Notes: a model not told the origin generated them from the sequence alone. Counted from the first letter of the stretch, positions 45,493 to 55,587 are shown. The stretch: DNA of 64,000 nucleotides from JANPPS01 sp965246925 (GCA_965246925.1 OZ251994.1:3782001-3846000), one strand, 5' to 3'. Program-made: numbers and translations.

Positions 45493-46007
45493 TCTGGCGC
45501 TGACGCGTCGCCGGCGCCCAGTGCGCGCTGCATATACACGGTGTCGATCCAGCGGCCGAATTTAAATCCTGACGCGCGCAAGCACCCGGCGCGCTGAAAC
45601 CCTAACGACGCGTGGACACCGATAGAGCCGATATTCTCGCTGTCACCGATAACGGCCACCATCTGCCGAAATCCCGCGCGCTCGGCATCCTCAAGTAGTG
45701 TCGCGACCAAAGCCTTACCGACCCCTTGTCCCCGCACGTCTTCCCGAACATAGATGCTGTCTTCCGCCGTGAACCGGTAAGCCGAACGGTCTCGGATTTG
45801 GTTGTAATAGGCATAGCCCACTACCCCGGTAGCATCGGTTGCTACGATGAAGGACCCGCCCGACGCCATGATCTTCTTTAAGCGATCGGCCATTTCTTCG
45901 ACCGACGGCGGGCTCTCTTCGAACGTACCCGCGCCGTTGAGCACGTGATGGGCGTAGATGGATTGCACTTCGGGAATGTCTGCTGGGTCGGCCGCTCTTA
46001 TGTCCAT
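45489..46007 (-). CDS. GNAT N-acetyltransferase, phosphinothricin acetyltransferase-like
   Basis: The 172-residue protein starts MDIRAADPADIPEVQSIYAHHVLNGAGTFEESPPSVEEMADRLKKI and continues with YAYYNQIRDRSAYRFTAEDSIYVREDVRGQGVGKALVATLLEDAERAG. The RGQGVGKAL loop binds acetyl-CoA. This is the Pat/Bar-like branch, whose members acetylate amino acids such as methionine sulfoximine or sulfone. The start ATG is 18 nt from the next frame boundary with no operon partner. The substrate is unproven. Confidence 0.9.
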   Translation of the reverse strand: MDIRAADPADIPEVQSIYAHHVLNGAGTFEESPPSVEEMADRLKKIMASGGSFIVATDATGVVGYAYYNQIRDRSAYRFTAEDSIYVREDVRGQGVGKALVATLLEDAERAGFRQMVAVIGDSENIGSIGVHASLGFQRAGCLRASGFKFGRWIDTVYMQRALGAGDASAPD

Positions 46008-46191
46008 CCGGCGGTTCTAGCCAATTAAAATGATCGCATCCAGTGGCGGAAAAAGTGCATGAACGCCCTTTCATGACGTATCTGCGGCCAAAATTTAACC
46101 ATTGCTTAGGGAGTTTGTGCTACCTAGTTGGCAAGGAACGGCCATAAGGGCCGGTCAGCAAGCGCGTTTTCTGGCTAACAAGGATCGGTTC

Positions 46192-48489
46192 GTGACACCA
46201 GCAACTTCGGCATCCCCAGCGAAATCCGGCCCGGAGGCGGACGGCTCGCCAAAGATCACGGCCGGTACGGTCAACCCAGATTCTCCGGTCTCGGCTGCGC
46301 AGATCAGGCTGCTGGCCGTTGCAGCGGTGGCCCGGCACCATGGCGTCGATCTGCATCCGAGTGACTTCCGGGCCGCGCCCGGCGAAACGGTGCCGTCACC
46401 GGCATCGCTGGCCGGTTGGGCGCGGGATCAGGGCCTCTGGGCGAAGGCCGAACGGGTCAAGTGGAAACAGCTATTCCGCTTACAAGGAAATACCAATCCG
46501 GTCCCGCCGGTCGTGTTGCTGTTCCGTGACGGAAGCGCTGGACTGCTCATCAACGTGGACCAGGCGCGCAACGTGGTTTGGATCCGGGACCCCCGGTCTT
46601 CGAGCAATGAGACCGCCGTGCCGGTGGACGAGTTCCGTTTGGCGCAATCTTGGGACGGCGAAGCCGTACTCGTCAGGCGGCTGCGGGCTGAGGCAGACTC
46701 GGATAAGCCGTTCTCGTTGGGATGGCTCCTTGGGCTCGTCGCGGTCGAAAAAGGGGCGATACGGGACATCTGCATCGGCTCCGTCACGCTCAGCGCGCTG
46801 ACGATCGTGCCGCCGCTTCTGGTCATGACGGTCGTGGACAGGGTCGTCACTCATCATAGCCTATCGACCCTGGTACTGCTGAGTGTCATTTTGGCCATTA
46901 CTGCGCTGTATGAGACGCTTCTGGGCTATGCCCGGCGCGAACTGGTCCAGGTCGTGTCCACGCGGGTGGATGCGAAGCTTAACTTGCACATCTTCGACCG
47001 GCTGCTCGGCTTGCCACTCGACTTCTTCGAAAAGAATCCGGCCGGGCAGACCAACTACCGGCTAAGCCAGGTCTGGAAAATCCGTGAGTTCCTGACCGGT
47101 AAGCTCATGGGCACCTTCCTTGACTTGTTCACGCTGGTGTTTCTGCTGCCGTTCCTGTTCTGGATGGAGCCGACGCTGGCCTGGATCGTGCTGGTCTGCG
47201 CCGCGGTGATCGCCTTCATCATCCTGGCGTTCTTGCCCGCGTTACGAGTGTTGATGGGCAAGCTCACAGCGGCCGAGGCCAATAAGGGCTCGACCATGGT
47301 GGAAACCGTCCACGGTATCCGGACGGTAAAGTCCCTGGCGCTCGAGCCGCAGCGCCGGGCGGAGTGGGACGAACGGACCGCGATCGCCGGCGATCTGAAG
47401 CTTCGTGCCGGCCGGCTGGCGAACTGGCCGCAGACGATCATCAACCCGATCGAAGGCTTCATCCAGCGCGGCATCATCATGATTGGCGCCTATATCGCCA
47501 TGAACGACAACACCGGAATCGCGGTCGGTGGACTCATTGCATTCATGATGCTCGGAAGCCGCGTGACCCAGCCGCTGGTCGGCCTGGCCCGTTTGATCGA
47601 AGATTTCGAGGATGTGCGCGCCAGCATTGCCCAGGTCGCGATGGTGCTGAACAACCCAAGTGAGACAAAGGCGATGCAGGGCGGGCTTAGGCCCAAGTTC
47701 AACGGCTCCGTCACCTTTGAAGATCTCACGTTCACCTATCCTGGGGCCAAGATGCCGGCGCTGGACCGGGTTTCGTTCGACATTCCGGCCGGCACGATGT
47801 TGGGCGTGGTCGGGCGAAGCGGTTCAGGCAAGAGCACGATCACGCGGCTCCTTCAGGGCATCAACCGTGAGTATGCCGGGTTCCTCAAAATCGACGGCGT
47901 CGAGTTGCGGGAGATCAACCTGACTCATCTCCGCCGCAGCTTCGGCGTGGTGTTGCAGGATAACTTCCTCTTCCGGGGTACTGTGCGCGACAACATCACC
48001 GCCGGGCGGCCCGGGCTCACGCTTGATGACGTCGTAAGGGCGGCGCGCCTCGCTGGAGCGGAGGAGTTCATCGAGCGGCTACCGTCCGGCTATGACACAT
48101 GGATCGAGGAGGGTTCGGCCAACCTGTCAGGCGGGCAGCGGCAGCGCCTCGCGATCGCCCGGGCTGTGATCGCCGACCCGCGCATCATGATCCTGGACGA
48201 GGCCACCAGCGCGCTCGACCCTGAGAGCGAGGCGCTGGTGAACGCCAACCTCACCCGGTTGGGCAAGGGGCGCACGATGGTGATCGTCTCGCACCGCCTT
48301 TCGTCGCTGCTGGATTGCGACCTGATCTTGGTCATGGACCGTGGCCGGGTGGTGGACGTGGCGCCGCATCGCGTTCTGCTGGAGCGTTGCTCGATCTACC
48401 GCACGCTCTGGGCGCAGCAGAACCGGCACATGGACGGCAATATGGGCCGTGCCACACCGTTGGTTCCTGTGTTGGCCCAGGGTGACTAG
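46192..48489 (+). CDS. Type I secretion ABC exporter with C39-like peptidase domain
   Basis: The protein of about 765 residues has an N-terminal C39-like domain (about 30-165) that lacks the catalytic cysteine, as in HlyB-type exporters, where it docks the substrate. A six-helix ABC membrane domain follows (about 180-480) with FFEKNPAGQTNYRLSQVWKIREFLTG. The ATPase domain has Walker A GRSGSGKSTITRLLQG near 540, signature LSGGQRQRLAIARA near 644 and Walker B IMILDEATSALDPES near 665. GTG at 46192 with AGGA 7 nt upstream is chosen; GTG at 46117 and TTG at 46102 are alternatives. It is followed by its adaptor. Confidence 0.92.
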   Translation: MTPATSASPAKSGPEADGSPKITAGTVNPDSPVSAAQIRLLAVAAVARHHGVDLHPSDFRAAPGETVPSPASLAGWARDQGLWAKAERVKWKQLFRLQGNTNPVPPVVLLFRDGSAGLLINVDQARNVVWIRDPRSSSNETAVPVDEFRLAQSWDGEAVLVRRLRAEADSDKPFSLGWLLGLVAVEKGAIRDICIGSVTLSALTIVPPLLVMTVVDRVVTHHSLSTLVLLSVILAITALYETLLGYARRELVQVVSTRVDAKLNLHIFDRLLGLPLDFFEKNPAGQTNYRLSQVWKIREFLTGKLMGTFLDLFTLVFLLPFLFWMEPTLAWIVLVCAAVIAFIILAFLPALRVLMGKLTAAEANKGSTMVETVHGIRTVKSLALEPQRRAEWDERTAIAGDLKLRAGRLANWPQTIINPIEGFIQRGIIMIGAYIAMNDNTGIAVGGLIAFMMLGSRVTQPLVGLARLIEDFEDVRASIAQVAMVLNNPSETKAMQGGLRPKFNGSVTFEDLTFTYPGAKMPALDRVSFDIPAGTMLGVVGRSGSGKSTITRLLQGINREYAGFLKIDGVELREINLTHLRRSFGVVLQDNFLFRGTVRDNITAGRPGLTLDDVVRAARLAGAEEFIERLPSGYDTWIEEGSANLSGGQRQRLAIARAVIADPRIMILDEATSALDPESEALVNANLTRLGKGRTMVIVSHRLSSLLDCDLILVMDRGRVVDVAPHRVLLERCSIYRTLWAQQNRHMDGNMGRATPLVPVLAQGD

Positions 48490-48518
48490 AGACACAATTC
48501 GGGTTGGACGAGGTTAGT

Positions 48519-49901
48519 ATGAGTGACGTCGCAATACGCAGGACGACATCGCCGTCCACGATCGAACTGCCGGCGCTGCTGGAGTTTCATTCTCCTTCTG
48601 CCGCATTGGGAATTGTACCGGCGCAGCCAGTCGCCCGCGGGATGATGTGGGTCGTCGTGACCTTGGTGGCCGCCTGCGGAGCGGCTGCTGGGCTGATCCC
48701 GATCGACAAAGTCGTCACTGCACAAGGCCGGATCGTGGCACAGACGGCAACGACCGTGGTGCAACCGCTGGAGACCGCTATCGTGCGGTCGATCAATGTG
48801 CGGGAGGGTCAGCAGGTGAAGGCCGGGGATGTTCTGGCCCGTCTTGACCCGACGTTCGCTACAGCGGATCTGAGCGCGCTTCAATCGCAGGTCGCGAGCC
48901 TCGATGCCGAGATGACGCGCCTACAAGCTGAATCGGACGAGCAGCCTTACCAGCCAGCGGCAGATGCGCCGAACGCACAGTTGCAGATGAATATCTTCGC
49001 CCAGCGAAAGGCCGAGCGGGGTTTCAAGATCGAGAACTATGCTCAAAGGATCAGCAGCCTGCAATCGCAGGTTCAGCGGGCGCTGACCGACAGGACTGCC
49101 TATAGCGAGCGGCTGCGCTTGGCGACCGAGCTGGAAAGCAAGCGTGCCGAGCTGGAGCGGCTCAAGGTCGGAAGCCAGATCGCGCTCATCGAAGCGCAGT
49201 CGGCCCGGGTAGAAGCCCAGCGCGGCGTGGATAGCTCCAACGCACAGCTGATCCAGGCAGCGCGCGACTTACAGGCCATGCAGGCGGAGCGGGATGGCTA
49301 CAATCAGCAATGGCGCGCCCAGGTCAGTCAGGAGTTGACCGAGCAAGGGCGCAAGCTGAGCGACGCTCGGGAAAACCTCAACAAGGCGCTGCTGCGGCGG
49401 CAGCTGGTGGAAATGCGGGCTACAGTGGACAGCGTCGTCCAGAATGTCGCCAAGGTGTCGATCGGGTCGGTGCTGCAATCCGGCGAGCAACTGATGTCGC
49501 TTGTGCCCGTCGATGCGCCGCTCGAGGTGGAGATCAACGTGGCGGGAACGGATGCCGGCTTCGTGCATGCCGGCAATACGGTAACGAACAAGCTCGATAC
49601 CTTCCCATCAACCCAGTATGGCACGGTCGAGGGCAAGGTTCGGTTCGTAAGCCCAGACAGCTTCACCTCCAATCCAGACGAAAAGCAGCGCGGGGTGCAG
49701 CAAACGAGCGGCACCGGCGCGGCGTTCTACCGGGCCAGGGTCACTCTGGATGAGATTAAGCTGCACGATACGCCACAAAATTTCCGTATGGGTCCTGGCA
49801 TGCCGGTCACGACGGACATAAAGGTTGGGCAACGCACGTTGCTGAGCTATCTACTAAGCCGGGTGCTGCCAGTGGCGCTGGACGGAATGCGGGAGCCTTG
49901 A
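48519..49901 (+). CDS. HlyD-family membrane-fusion adaptor of type I secretion
   Basis: The 460-residue protein has a short cytoplasmic part, one membrane helix at about 42-62 (MMWVVVTLVAACGAAAGLIPI) and the HlyD lipoyl-like segment VVQPLETAIVRSINVREGQQVKAGDVLARLDPT. Long coiled-coil stretches follow (about 120-310, rich in Q, A, R and E), then the beta-barrel region MSLVPVDAPLEVEINVAGTDAGFVHAGNTV. It bridges the exporter to an outer-membrane TolC-like channel. ATG at 48519 has GAGG upstream. No TolC gene is in the window. Confidence 0.93.
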   Translation: MSDVAIRRTTSPSTIELPALLEFHSPSAALGIVPAQPVARGMMWVVVTLVAACGAAAGLIPIDKVVTAQGRIVAQTATTVVQPLETAIVRSINVREGQQVKAGDVLARLDPTFATADLSALQSQVASLDAEMTRLQAESDEQPYQPAADAPNAQLQMNIFAQRKAERGFKIENYAQRISSLQSQVQRALTDRTAYSERLRLATELESKRAELERLKVGSQIALIEAQSARVEAQRGVDSSNAQLIQAARDLQAMQAERDGYNQQWRAQVSQELTEQGRKLSDARENLNKALLRRQLVEMRATVDSVVQNVAKVSIGSVLQSGEQLMSLVPVDAPLEVEINVAGTDAGFVHAGNTVTNKLDTFPSTQYGTVEGKVRFVSPDSFTSNPDEKQRGVQQTSGTGAAFYRARVTLDEIKLHDTPQNFRMGPGMPVTTDIKVGQRTLLSYLLSRVLPVALDGMREP

Positions 49902-49931
49902 GGCGAAAAAGGCCTCGTTGCATAAGATGAC

Positions 49932-51689
49932 ATGGCTGATTGGTTGGACCGGGTAAAAGGCTGGTTTTCGGTCGGGGCGCGTGTCAAGCGCGCCATAAGA
50001 CTAAGCGAAGCCGGGCGAGGAAAAGACGCATTTCCGATTTTAGCCCGGGCCGCCCAAAGCGGAAGCGTAGAGGCCCAATACCGGGTAGGCCGCGCCTATT
50101 TGGACGGAATGGGCGTGCCGCCAAATCGGCCGATGGCGGCAGCATGGCTCGAACGGGCCGCCAACGCCGGCAAGGTCGAGGCGCAATCAGTGCTGGCTGC
50201 GCTGTTTCTGACGGGTGGCGCCGAGGCAGACGCAAGCCAAAGCCTGTTTAGCACGGGTCCCACCAATCATAATCCGGATTTCGAAAAGGCGCTGCTCTGG
50301 GGCCAAAAAGCGGCCGAAGCCGGCTCGGCAGATGCGATGGCCCTTATCGGTTACATACTGACCTCAGGGCCGGAAGCCATGCGGGACATTCCGGCCGCGG
50401 ATGCGTGGTATAAGAGATCCGCGGCGCTTGGATGCGCGCAGGGCTCGCTCGGCGTCGGACTGGCGCTCATGCGGGACGCCAAGACGGACGACGTCAAACA
50501 GGCCGCGGCGGTCGAGATTGCCAAGGCCGCGGCGGGCGGCCTGCCGCTCGGGATTTTCCTCATGGGTGAGATGGCCGCGCTCGGCGTGGGCGTGAAAAAA
50601 GACCTGACAGCCGCCGCAGTGTTCTACAAGCAAGCGGCCGAGCGGAATGTGCGCGCCGGGCAGGCCCGGTATGGACTAGCCTTGTTGGAGGGGCGCGGCG
50701 TCGAGCGGGACGCAGTCAACGGCGAATCGTGGCTTCGCCGGGCGGCACTGGCGGGCGATGCCGAGGCTGCGGTCCTGGTCGGCGATCTTTATGCAAAAGG
50801 CGGTGACCTACCCCCTAACTATGCTGAGGCCGCCACCTGGTTCGCCCGCGCGGCCGAGCAGGGCCATGGCGCAGCCGCCCGTGCGCTGGGCATGCTGCAC
50901 CTGACGGGCGCCGGCGTCGCGCGCGATCCGGACGAGGCCGCGCGCTGGTTCCGCATCTCGGCCGAGCGCGGTAACGCACATTCGCAAGCCGATCTTGCCA
51001 ATCTTGCGCTGGCCGGCGCCGGGGTGCCCGAAGACAAAGTGCGGACGCGGGAGTGGTTCGAACAGGCGGCGGCCTCCGGCGACCTGGTCGCAGCATTCAA
51101 TTTCGGCGTCTGCCTGGCCGAGGGCGTCGGGGTCGAGCGGGATGACCGGAGGGCGGCGCATTGGTTGCGCAAGGCCGCAGACGGTGTCGTGAACGCCCAA
51201 TACTGGTATGGCCGCATGCTGGCCGACGGTCGCGGCTTGGAAGCTGACCCAGTGGAGGGACGGACCTGGATCGCCAAGGCGGCCGAGGCAGGGATGGTGG
51301 ATGCCCAGGTCGCGCTGGCCGAGATGATGGTGAACGGACGCGGCGGCCCCCGTGATCATATCGCGGCACAGGCTATGTTCGAGCGCGCCGCCGACAAAGG
51401 GCATGTGGGCGCTCAGTTTGCACTCGGCGCGCTCATGGGCGGTGGGCATGACGTGCCCGTGGACCGGGCGCAGGCGCAAATTTGGTTCCGCAAGGCGGCG
51501 GAGCGTGGACATCCGCACGCCTGTATGATGCTGGGCCGCTACTTGGCCCGCGGCCTCGGCGGCGAGCAGGATCCGGTGCAGGCGCGTATGTTCCTCGAAC
51601 GGGCCGAGGCCGCCGGGCTCAAGGAGGTCGCGGGCGATCTCGCGCGCTTGCCCGCCGCCGCGGCAGGGCAGCCCGTTCCGGCTCAATGA
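49932..51689 (+). CDS. Sel1-repeat (TPR-like) protein
   Basis: The 585-residue protein is built almost entirely of Sel1-like repeats of about 36 residues, such as AQYRVGRAYLDGMGVPPNRPMAAAWLERAANAGK and ARALGMLHLTGAGVARDPDEAARWFRISAERGN. I count roughly a dozen. No signal peptide is evident, so it is probably cytoplasmic and acts as a scaffold. It lies 30 nt after the secretion adaptor and overlaps the glycosyltransferase gene by 4 nt (ATGA). The position suggests it gathers secretion substrate and glycosyltransferases; that is inference. Confidence 0.88.
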   Translation: MADWLDRVKGWFSVGARVKRAIRLSEAGRGKDAFPILARAAQSGSVEAQYRVGRAYLDGMGVPPNRPMAAAWLERAANAGKVEAQSVLAALFLTGGAEADASQSLFSTGPTNHNPDFEKALLWGQKAAEAGSADAMALIGYILTSGPEAMRDIPAADAWYKRSAALGCAQGSLGVGLALMRDAKTDDVKQAAAVEIAKAAAGGLPLGIFLMGEMAALGVGVKKDLTAAAVFYKQAAERNVRAGQARYGLALLEGRGVERDAVNGESWLRRAALAGDAEAAVLVGDLYAKGGDLPPNYAEAATWFARAAEQGHGAAARALGMLHLTGAGVARDPDEAARWFRISAERGNAHSQADLANLALAGAGVPEDKVRTREWFEQAAASGDLVAAFNFGVCLAEGVGVERDDRRAAHWLRKAADGVVNAQYWYGRMLADGRGLEADPVEGRTWIAKAAEAGMVDAQVALAEMMVNGRGGPRDHIAAQAMFERAADKGHVGAQFALGALMGGGHDVPVDRAQAQIWFRKAAERGHPHACMMLGRYLARGLGGEQDPVQARMFLERAEAAGLKEVAGDLARLPAAAAGQPVPAQ

Positions 51690-54547
51690 CCGGCGGCGCC
51701 GGGAACGCGCTCCTCTCCGACATCCAGGCCCGGGCCGAACGGCGGCGCACGCGGACGCGGGAGGCGTGGTGGCAAGACCTAGTGCGCCAGGCCTGGGACA
51801 AGGCGCAAGGCGCCGAGCCCGCCGTCGCGCGCCAGTGGCTCGAGCGTGCACACCGCATGCTGCCCAAAGACGGCCTGGTGCTGTCCGCCCTCGCGACGGC
51901 AACGCTGAGGGACGGCGACGGTGCCCAGGCGGCCAAGTATTTTCAACAGCTCGCTTCCGTGCACGCCATGCCCGAGGGATGGGCCGGGCTCGCGCTTTGC
52001 TGCCATCTAGGACGCGACACCGCGGGTGCCGTCGCAGCGTTGATCGAAGCGCTGCAGAGCACGGCGCCCTCGACGTCACTGGCCGAACTCGCGGATGCCA
52101 TCACCGGCACCGCCGGGCTCCCCGGGTGGTGCGGCTTGTCGTCGTCCGGCGTGCTCATGACCGGTCTCAGACGGCCAGAGTTGGTGTTGCTCGACGGCGC
52201 GCCAGCCCGGCTCCGGTGGCGGCGAAACCAGGCCGCGATCGGAAAAACCAGTCCAGGCGAAGTCGGCGTGCAGAGCGGCGGCCGGCACTGGATCGGCAGT
52301 CCGCTCCCGGCCAGCCAGCTCATGCGGCTGGAAGGCTTTGCCGAGCCAACACCTGGTGGTTTACGCGGCTGGGCATGGTATCCCGCCGACCCGAACCGCG
52401 ACCCGGCCATCCTAGTGCAATCTGCAAAGCTGACCCTCACGGAACCGGACGAATGCGCGCAACATTTGCGCCCGCTGGCCCGCCCGCGGCGCTTCATCTG
52501 GTTGGGCCAACCCGGTCTCGTCTCCGTGACGGACGACTGCGGACGGCACCTCATGGGCAGTCCCGTCACCGTCGGTCTCGAGCAGAGCGTCGCCGCCGCC
52601 ATGCTGACCGGCCACCCCGCTCCGGCACCCGGCCCCGTGCTGGCCGACATCCGAGGCGCCTTTCCCAGGACCCAATCAGCCCGGCGGAATGCCGCCATCG
52701 TCGTGCCAGTACACCGCGGCTTGCTGTTCACGCTGGCGTGCCTGGACTCCGTGATGGAAACGGTCCCGCGGGGCACACGGATCGTCGTGGTCGAAGATGC
52801 CTCTCCCGAGCCCGCGTTGGTCACTGCGCTGCAACAACTGCAGGCACAAGGCCGGATCGAGCTCGTTCGCCTGCCGCAGAACCTAGGCTTCCCCGGGGCG
52901 GCAAACGCCGGTCTTCGGGCCTGCGCCGGGCAGGATATCGTGTTGCTGAACAGCGACACACTCCTGCCGCCCGGCTGGCTCGGGCGGCTGCGCGATGCCG
53001 CCTATGCAGCGCCAAATACCGGCACGGCCACCCCGCTGTCGAATGACGCGACCATCCTGAGCTACCCCAACCGGAACGGCGGCAACCCCGTGCCCGACGG
53101 AGCGGGATGCGCGGCGCTGGACCGCCTCGCCCGGCTCGCCAACGGAAAACAAGTCGTGGAAATCCCAACCGGCGTGGGATTCTGCCTCTACATCCGGCGG
53201 GACTGCCTAGACCACACCGGGCCACTTCGAGAGGACGTGTTTGCGCAGGGCTACGGGGAAGAGAACGATTTCTGCCTCCGCGCCCGGGCGCTGGGCTGGC
53301 GGCATGTCGCGGCCACGGGCGTGTTCGTGGCGCACGTGGGCGGCCAATCGTTCGGACCGGCGCGGGCACATCTGATCCGCCGTAACCTTGCAGCCCTAAA
53401 CCGGCTGCATCCCGGATATGACGCTCTGATCGCACAGCACGTGGCGGCGGATCCGCTGGCCCCGCACCGCCGGCGGATGGATGAGCGGCGCTGGAAGGCG
53501 CAACCCACGAAAACGGCGGCAGTGCTGATCACGCATGGCGGCGGTGGCGGCGTCGATGTCGTCATCGGCCACCGGCGCCGCGCCCTCGCCGGGGCTGGGC
53601 ACCGCCCCATCGTGCTACGGCCGGCAAAGGGCGGCTGCCGGGTGGATGACGGCGCTTACCCAAACTTACGATACGCCGTTCCCGAGGAACTGCCAGCGCT
53701 GGCCGCTTTGTTGAAACATGATAAGCCAACGCATATCGAGCTGCATCACCGATTGGGACAAGCACCAGAGGTCATGGGCTTAGCACCACTCCTGAATGTG
53801 CCGTGGGATGTGTATGTTCATGACTTCGCCTGGTTCTGCCAGCGCATCGCGCTGACCGGGCCAGAACGGCGCTATTGCGGCGAGCCGGATATCCAGGGCT
53901 GCGAGGACTGCGTGGCCGACCTTGGAACATTGTTCGAGGAGGTAATCACCATGCCAGCGCTGGTCGCGCGGTCCACCGCCGATCTGTTGCGGGCGCGCCG
54001 GGTCATCGCCCCGTCCCAGGACACAGCACAGCGCATCGGCCGCCACTTTCCGGGCCTGACACCGGCGGTCGAGCCTTGGGAGGACGACCGGGCCTGGCCT
54101 GCTTTACGTCAACCCACGGCCATCCGCCGGGTCTGCGTCATCGGCGCGATCGGGCCAGAAAAGGGCTTTGACGTGCTGCTCGGCTGCGTGCGGGACGCCC
54201 GGTCGCGGGCACTCGGCCTCGCGTTCACCGTGGCCGGCTACACCGCCGATGATGAGCGGCTGCTCGATGCCGGCCCGGTCTGGATCACCGGCGAGTATGA
54301 TGAGCAGGACGCGGCGGCGCTAATCGCGGAACAGCGCGCCGACATCGCTTTCATCCCTTCCATCTGGCCAGAGACATGGTGCTTCGCGCTCAGCCGGGCA
54401 TGGGAGGCTGGTTTGCCCGCGGTCGCGTTCGACCTTGGCGCTCCTGCGGAGCGTATCCGGGCCACGGGGCGGGGCTGGACGCTGCCGCTCGGCCTACGCC
54501 CCGCTGCCATCAACGACGCCCTGCTGACGCTTGCGTCGGGCCGGTGA
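51686..54547 (+). CDS. Two-domain glycosyltransferase (GT2 + GT4) with N-terminal helical repeat
   Basis: The 953-residue protein has an N-terminal helical, TPR-like part (about 1-130). A GT2 domain follows at about 335-560, with AAIVVPVHRGLLFTLACLDSVM, VVVEDASPEPALVTALQQL, NLGFPGAANAGLRACAGQDIVLLNSDTLLPPGWL and GEENDFCLRARALGWRHV. A GT4-like region follows at about 610-950, ending DIAFIPSIWPETWCFALSRAWEAGLPAVAFDLGAP. Two sugars could be added in sequence. ATG at 51686 overlaps the Sel1 gene stop; the longer frame to 51482 is rejected. No membrane segments are visible, so it acts in the cytoplasm. Confidence 0.9.
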   Translation: MTGGAGNALLSDIQARAERRRTRTREAWWQDLVRQAWDKAQGAEPAVARQWLERAHRMLPKDGLVLSALATATLRDGDGAQAAKYFQQLASVHAMPEGWAGLALCCHLGRDTAGAVAALIEALQSTAPSTSLAELADAITGTAGLPGWCGLSSSGVLMTGLRRPELVLLDGAPARLRWRRNQAAIGKTSPGEVGVQSGGRHWIGSPLPASQLMRLEGFAEPTPGGLRGWAWYPADPNRDPAILVQSAKLTLTEPDECAQHLRPLARPRRFIWLGQPGLVSVTDDCGRHLMGSPVTVGLEQSVAAAMLTGHPAPAPGPVLADIRGAFPRTQSARRNAAIVVPVHRGLLFTLACLDSVMETVPRGTRIVVVEDASPEPALVTALQQLQAQGRIELVRLPQNLGFPGAANAGLRACAGQDIVLLNSDTLLPPGWLGRLRDAAYAAPNTGTATPLSNDATILSYPNRNGGNPVPDGAGCAALDRLARLANGKQVVEIPTGVGFCLYIRRDCLDHTGPLREDVFAQGYGEENDFCLRARALGWRHVAATGVFVAHVGGQSFGPARAHLIRRNLAALNRLHPGYDALIAQHVAADPLAPHRRRMDERRWKAQPTKTAAVLITHGGGGGVDVVIGHRRRALAGAGHRPIVLRPAKGGCRVDDGAYPNLRYAVPEELPALAALLKHDKPTHIELHHRLGQAPEVMGLAPLLNVPWDVYVHDFAWFCQRIALTGPERRYCGEPDIQGCEDCVADLGTLFEEVITMPALVARSTADLLRARRVIAPSQDTAQRIGRHFPGLTPAVEPWEDDRAWPALRQPTAIRRVCVIGAIGPEKGFDVLLGCVRDARSRALGLAFTVAGYTADDERLLDAGPVWITGEYDEQDAAALIAEQRADIAFIPSIWPETWCFALSRAWEAGLPAVAFDLGAPAERIRATGRGWTLPLGLRPAAINDALLTLASGR

Positions 54548-54591
54548 CCGCGGCATAGGTCAGCCAACCCGCGATTTAGAGTAGGACGCCA

Positions 54592-55587
54592 ATGCCCGAC
54601 CGGTCTCCCAAGCATGCCTCCGCCCCGGCCACCGCTTCGCAACAGGCCGTGACCGAGCTGAAGGTGACCGGCAACCTGATGGCGTTGAGCGGCGGCGTAT
54701 TCTGCGTCTTCCACACGCCCGGCGCCATGACGGCGGACCCAAATTCCGGTCTGCCCGGCGTGCGTATCAGCCCAGCACCGGCCGCGAACGGCTTTGCCGG
54801 CCAGGTGCAGATCACCGGCTTTAACGAGGGCTGGCTCGGCAGTTCAGAAGACGCCGTACTGATCCGCGTGTCGGGCGGCCCGGCCCAAATCCTGGTGACG
54901 ATCTACCAGGACGCCAGCAGCCCGCATGACCCGCCGAAGCTGCAGGTCGTGCGCTTGGATGAGCCGGCGCTGCCACAAGAACCGGCCCCGGCCCGCCCGG
55001 CACCCGTCACCGAAAATCCAGAGATCTCGGCGCACATCTATGGCGTGGGCGACGTCGCCGGGCAGCTTGGCGCTTGGGTGGGTGAGCGGGGCAGCAAGCG
55101 CTGGATCGAGGGGTTTGGACTGGCGCCAGCGTCGCCCGTGACAGCAGAGGATATCGAATATCAGGCGGTGCTGGGGCGGGGCTGGCTATCTCCTTGGGCG
55201 GCTGGTGGCCAGTTCTGCGGCAGCCGCGGCATGTCTCTACCGATCCTCGGCCTGCGGGTTCGCCTGCGGGGTGAGGCGGCCGCGCAATACCGGGTCGAGG
55301 TCGCGGCCACATTCATCGATGGTTCCGAAGCGGCGGTCGTGGGTGATGGTGAGCCGTGCGAGGCGCCGAGCCTCGCGGCACTGGAGGCGTTCCGCATCCA
55401 GATCGTGCCCAACGCTACCGCGGCGCGCCCGGTGAGCAAGCCGGCAAAACCGGCGTCCAAGCCGGCGGCGAAGGCTGCGTTCAAACCAGGGAAGACCCCG
55501 GTGCAAAAGCCGGCGGCCGCCGAACCCCCGGCCAAGCCCGCCGCCAAGGGCACGAAGCGCACACCGGCCACCACGCGGCGGCGCTGA
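54592..55587 (+). CDS. Unrecognised protein with Lys/Pro/Ala-rich C-terminal tail
   Basis: The 331-residue protein has no confident family. Residues 20-125 look beta-rich (VTGNLMALSGGVFCVFHTPGAM, VLIRVSGGPAQILVTIYQDA). Residues 145-275 contain WVGERGSKRWIEGF and YQAVLGRGWLSPWAAGGQFCGSRGMSLPILGLRVRL, faintly like ChW repeats of clostridial surface proteins. The final 50 residues are a basic low-complexity tail of KPA/KPT units. No signal peptide is visible. It sits between two glycosyltransferase genes in the secretion locus, with a 44-nt gap before and 12 nt after, so it may be a substrate, scaffold or accessory of that machine. Confidence 0.65.
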   Translation: MPDRSPKHASAPATASQQAVTELKVTGNLMALSGGVFCVFHTPGAMTADPNSGLPGVRISPAPAANGFAGQVQITGFNEGWLGSSEDAVLIRVSGGPAQILVTIYQDASSPHDPPKLQVVRLDEPALPQEPAPARPAPVTENPEISAHIYGVGDVAGQLGAWVGERGSKRWIEGFGLAPASPVTAEDIEYQAVLGRGWLSPWAAGGQFCGSRGMSLPILGLRVRLRGEAAAQYRVEVAATFIDGSEAAVVGDGEPCEAPSLAALEAFRIQIVPNATAARPVSKPAKPASKPAAKAAFKPGKTPVQKPAAAEPPAKPAAKGTKRTPATTRRR

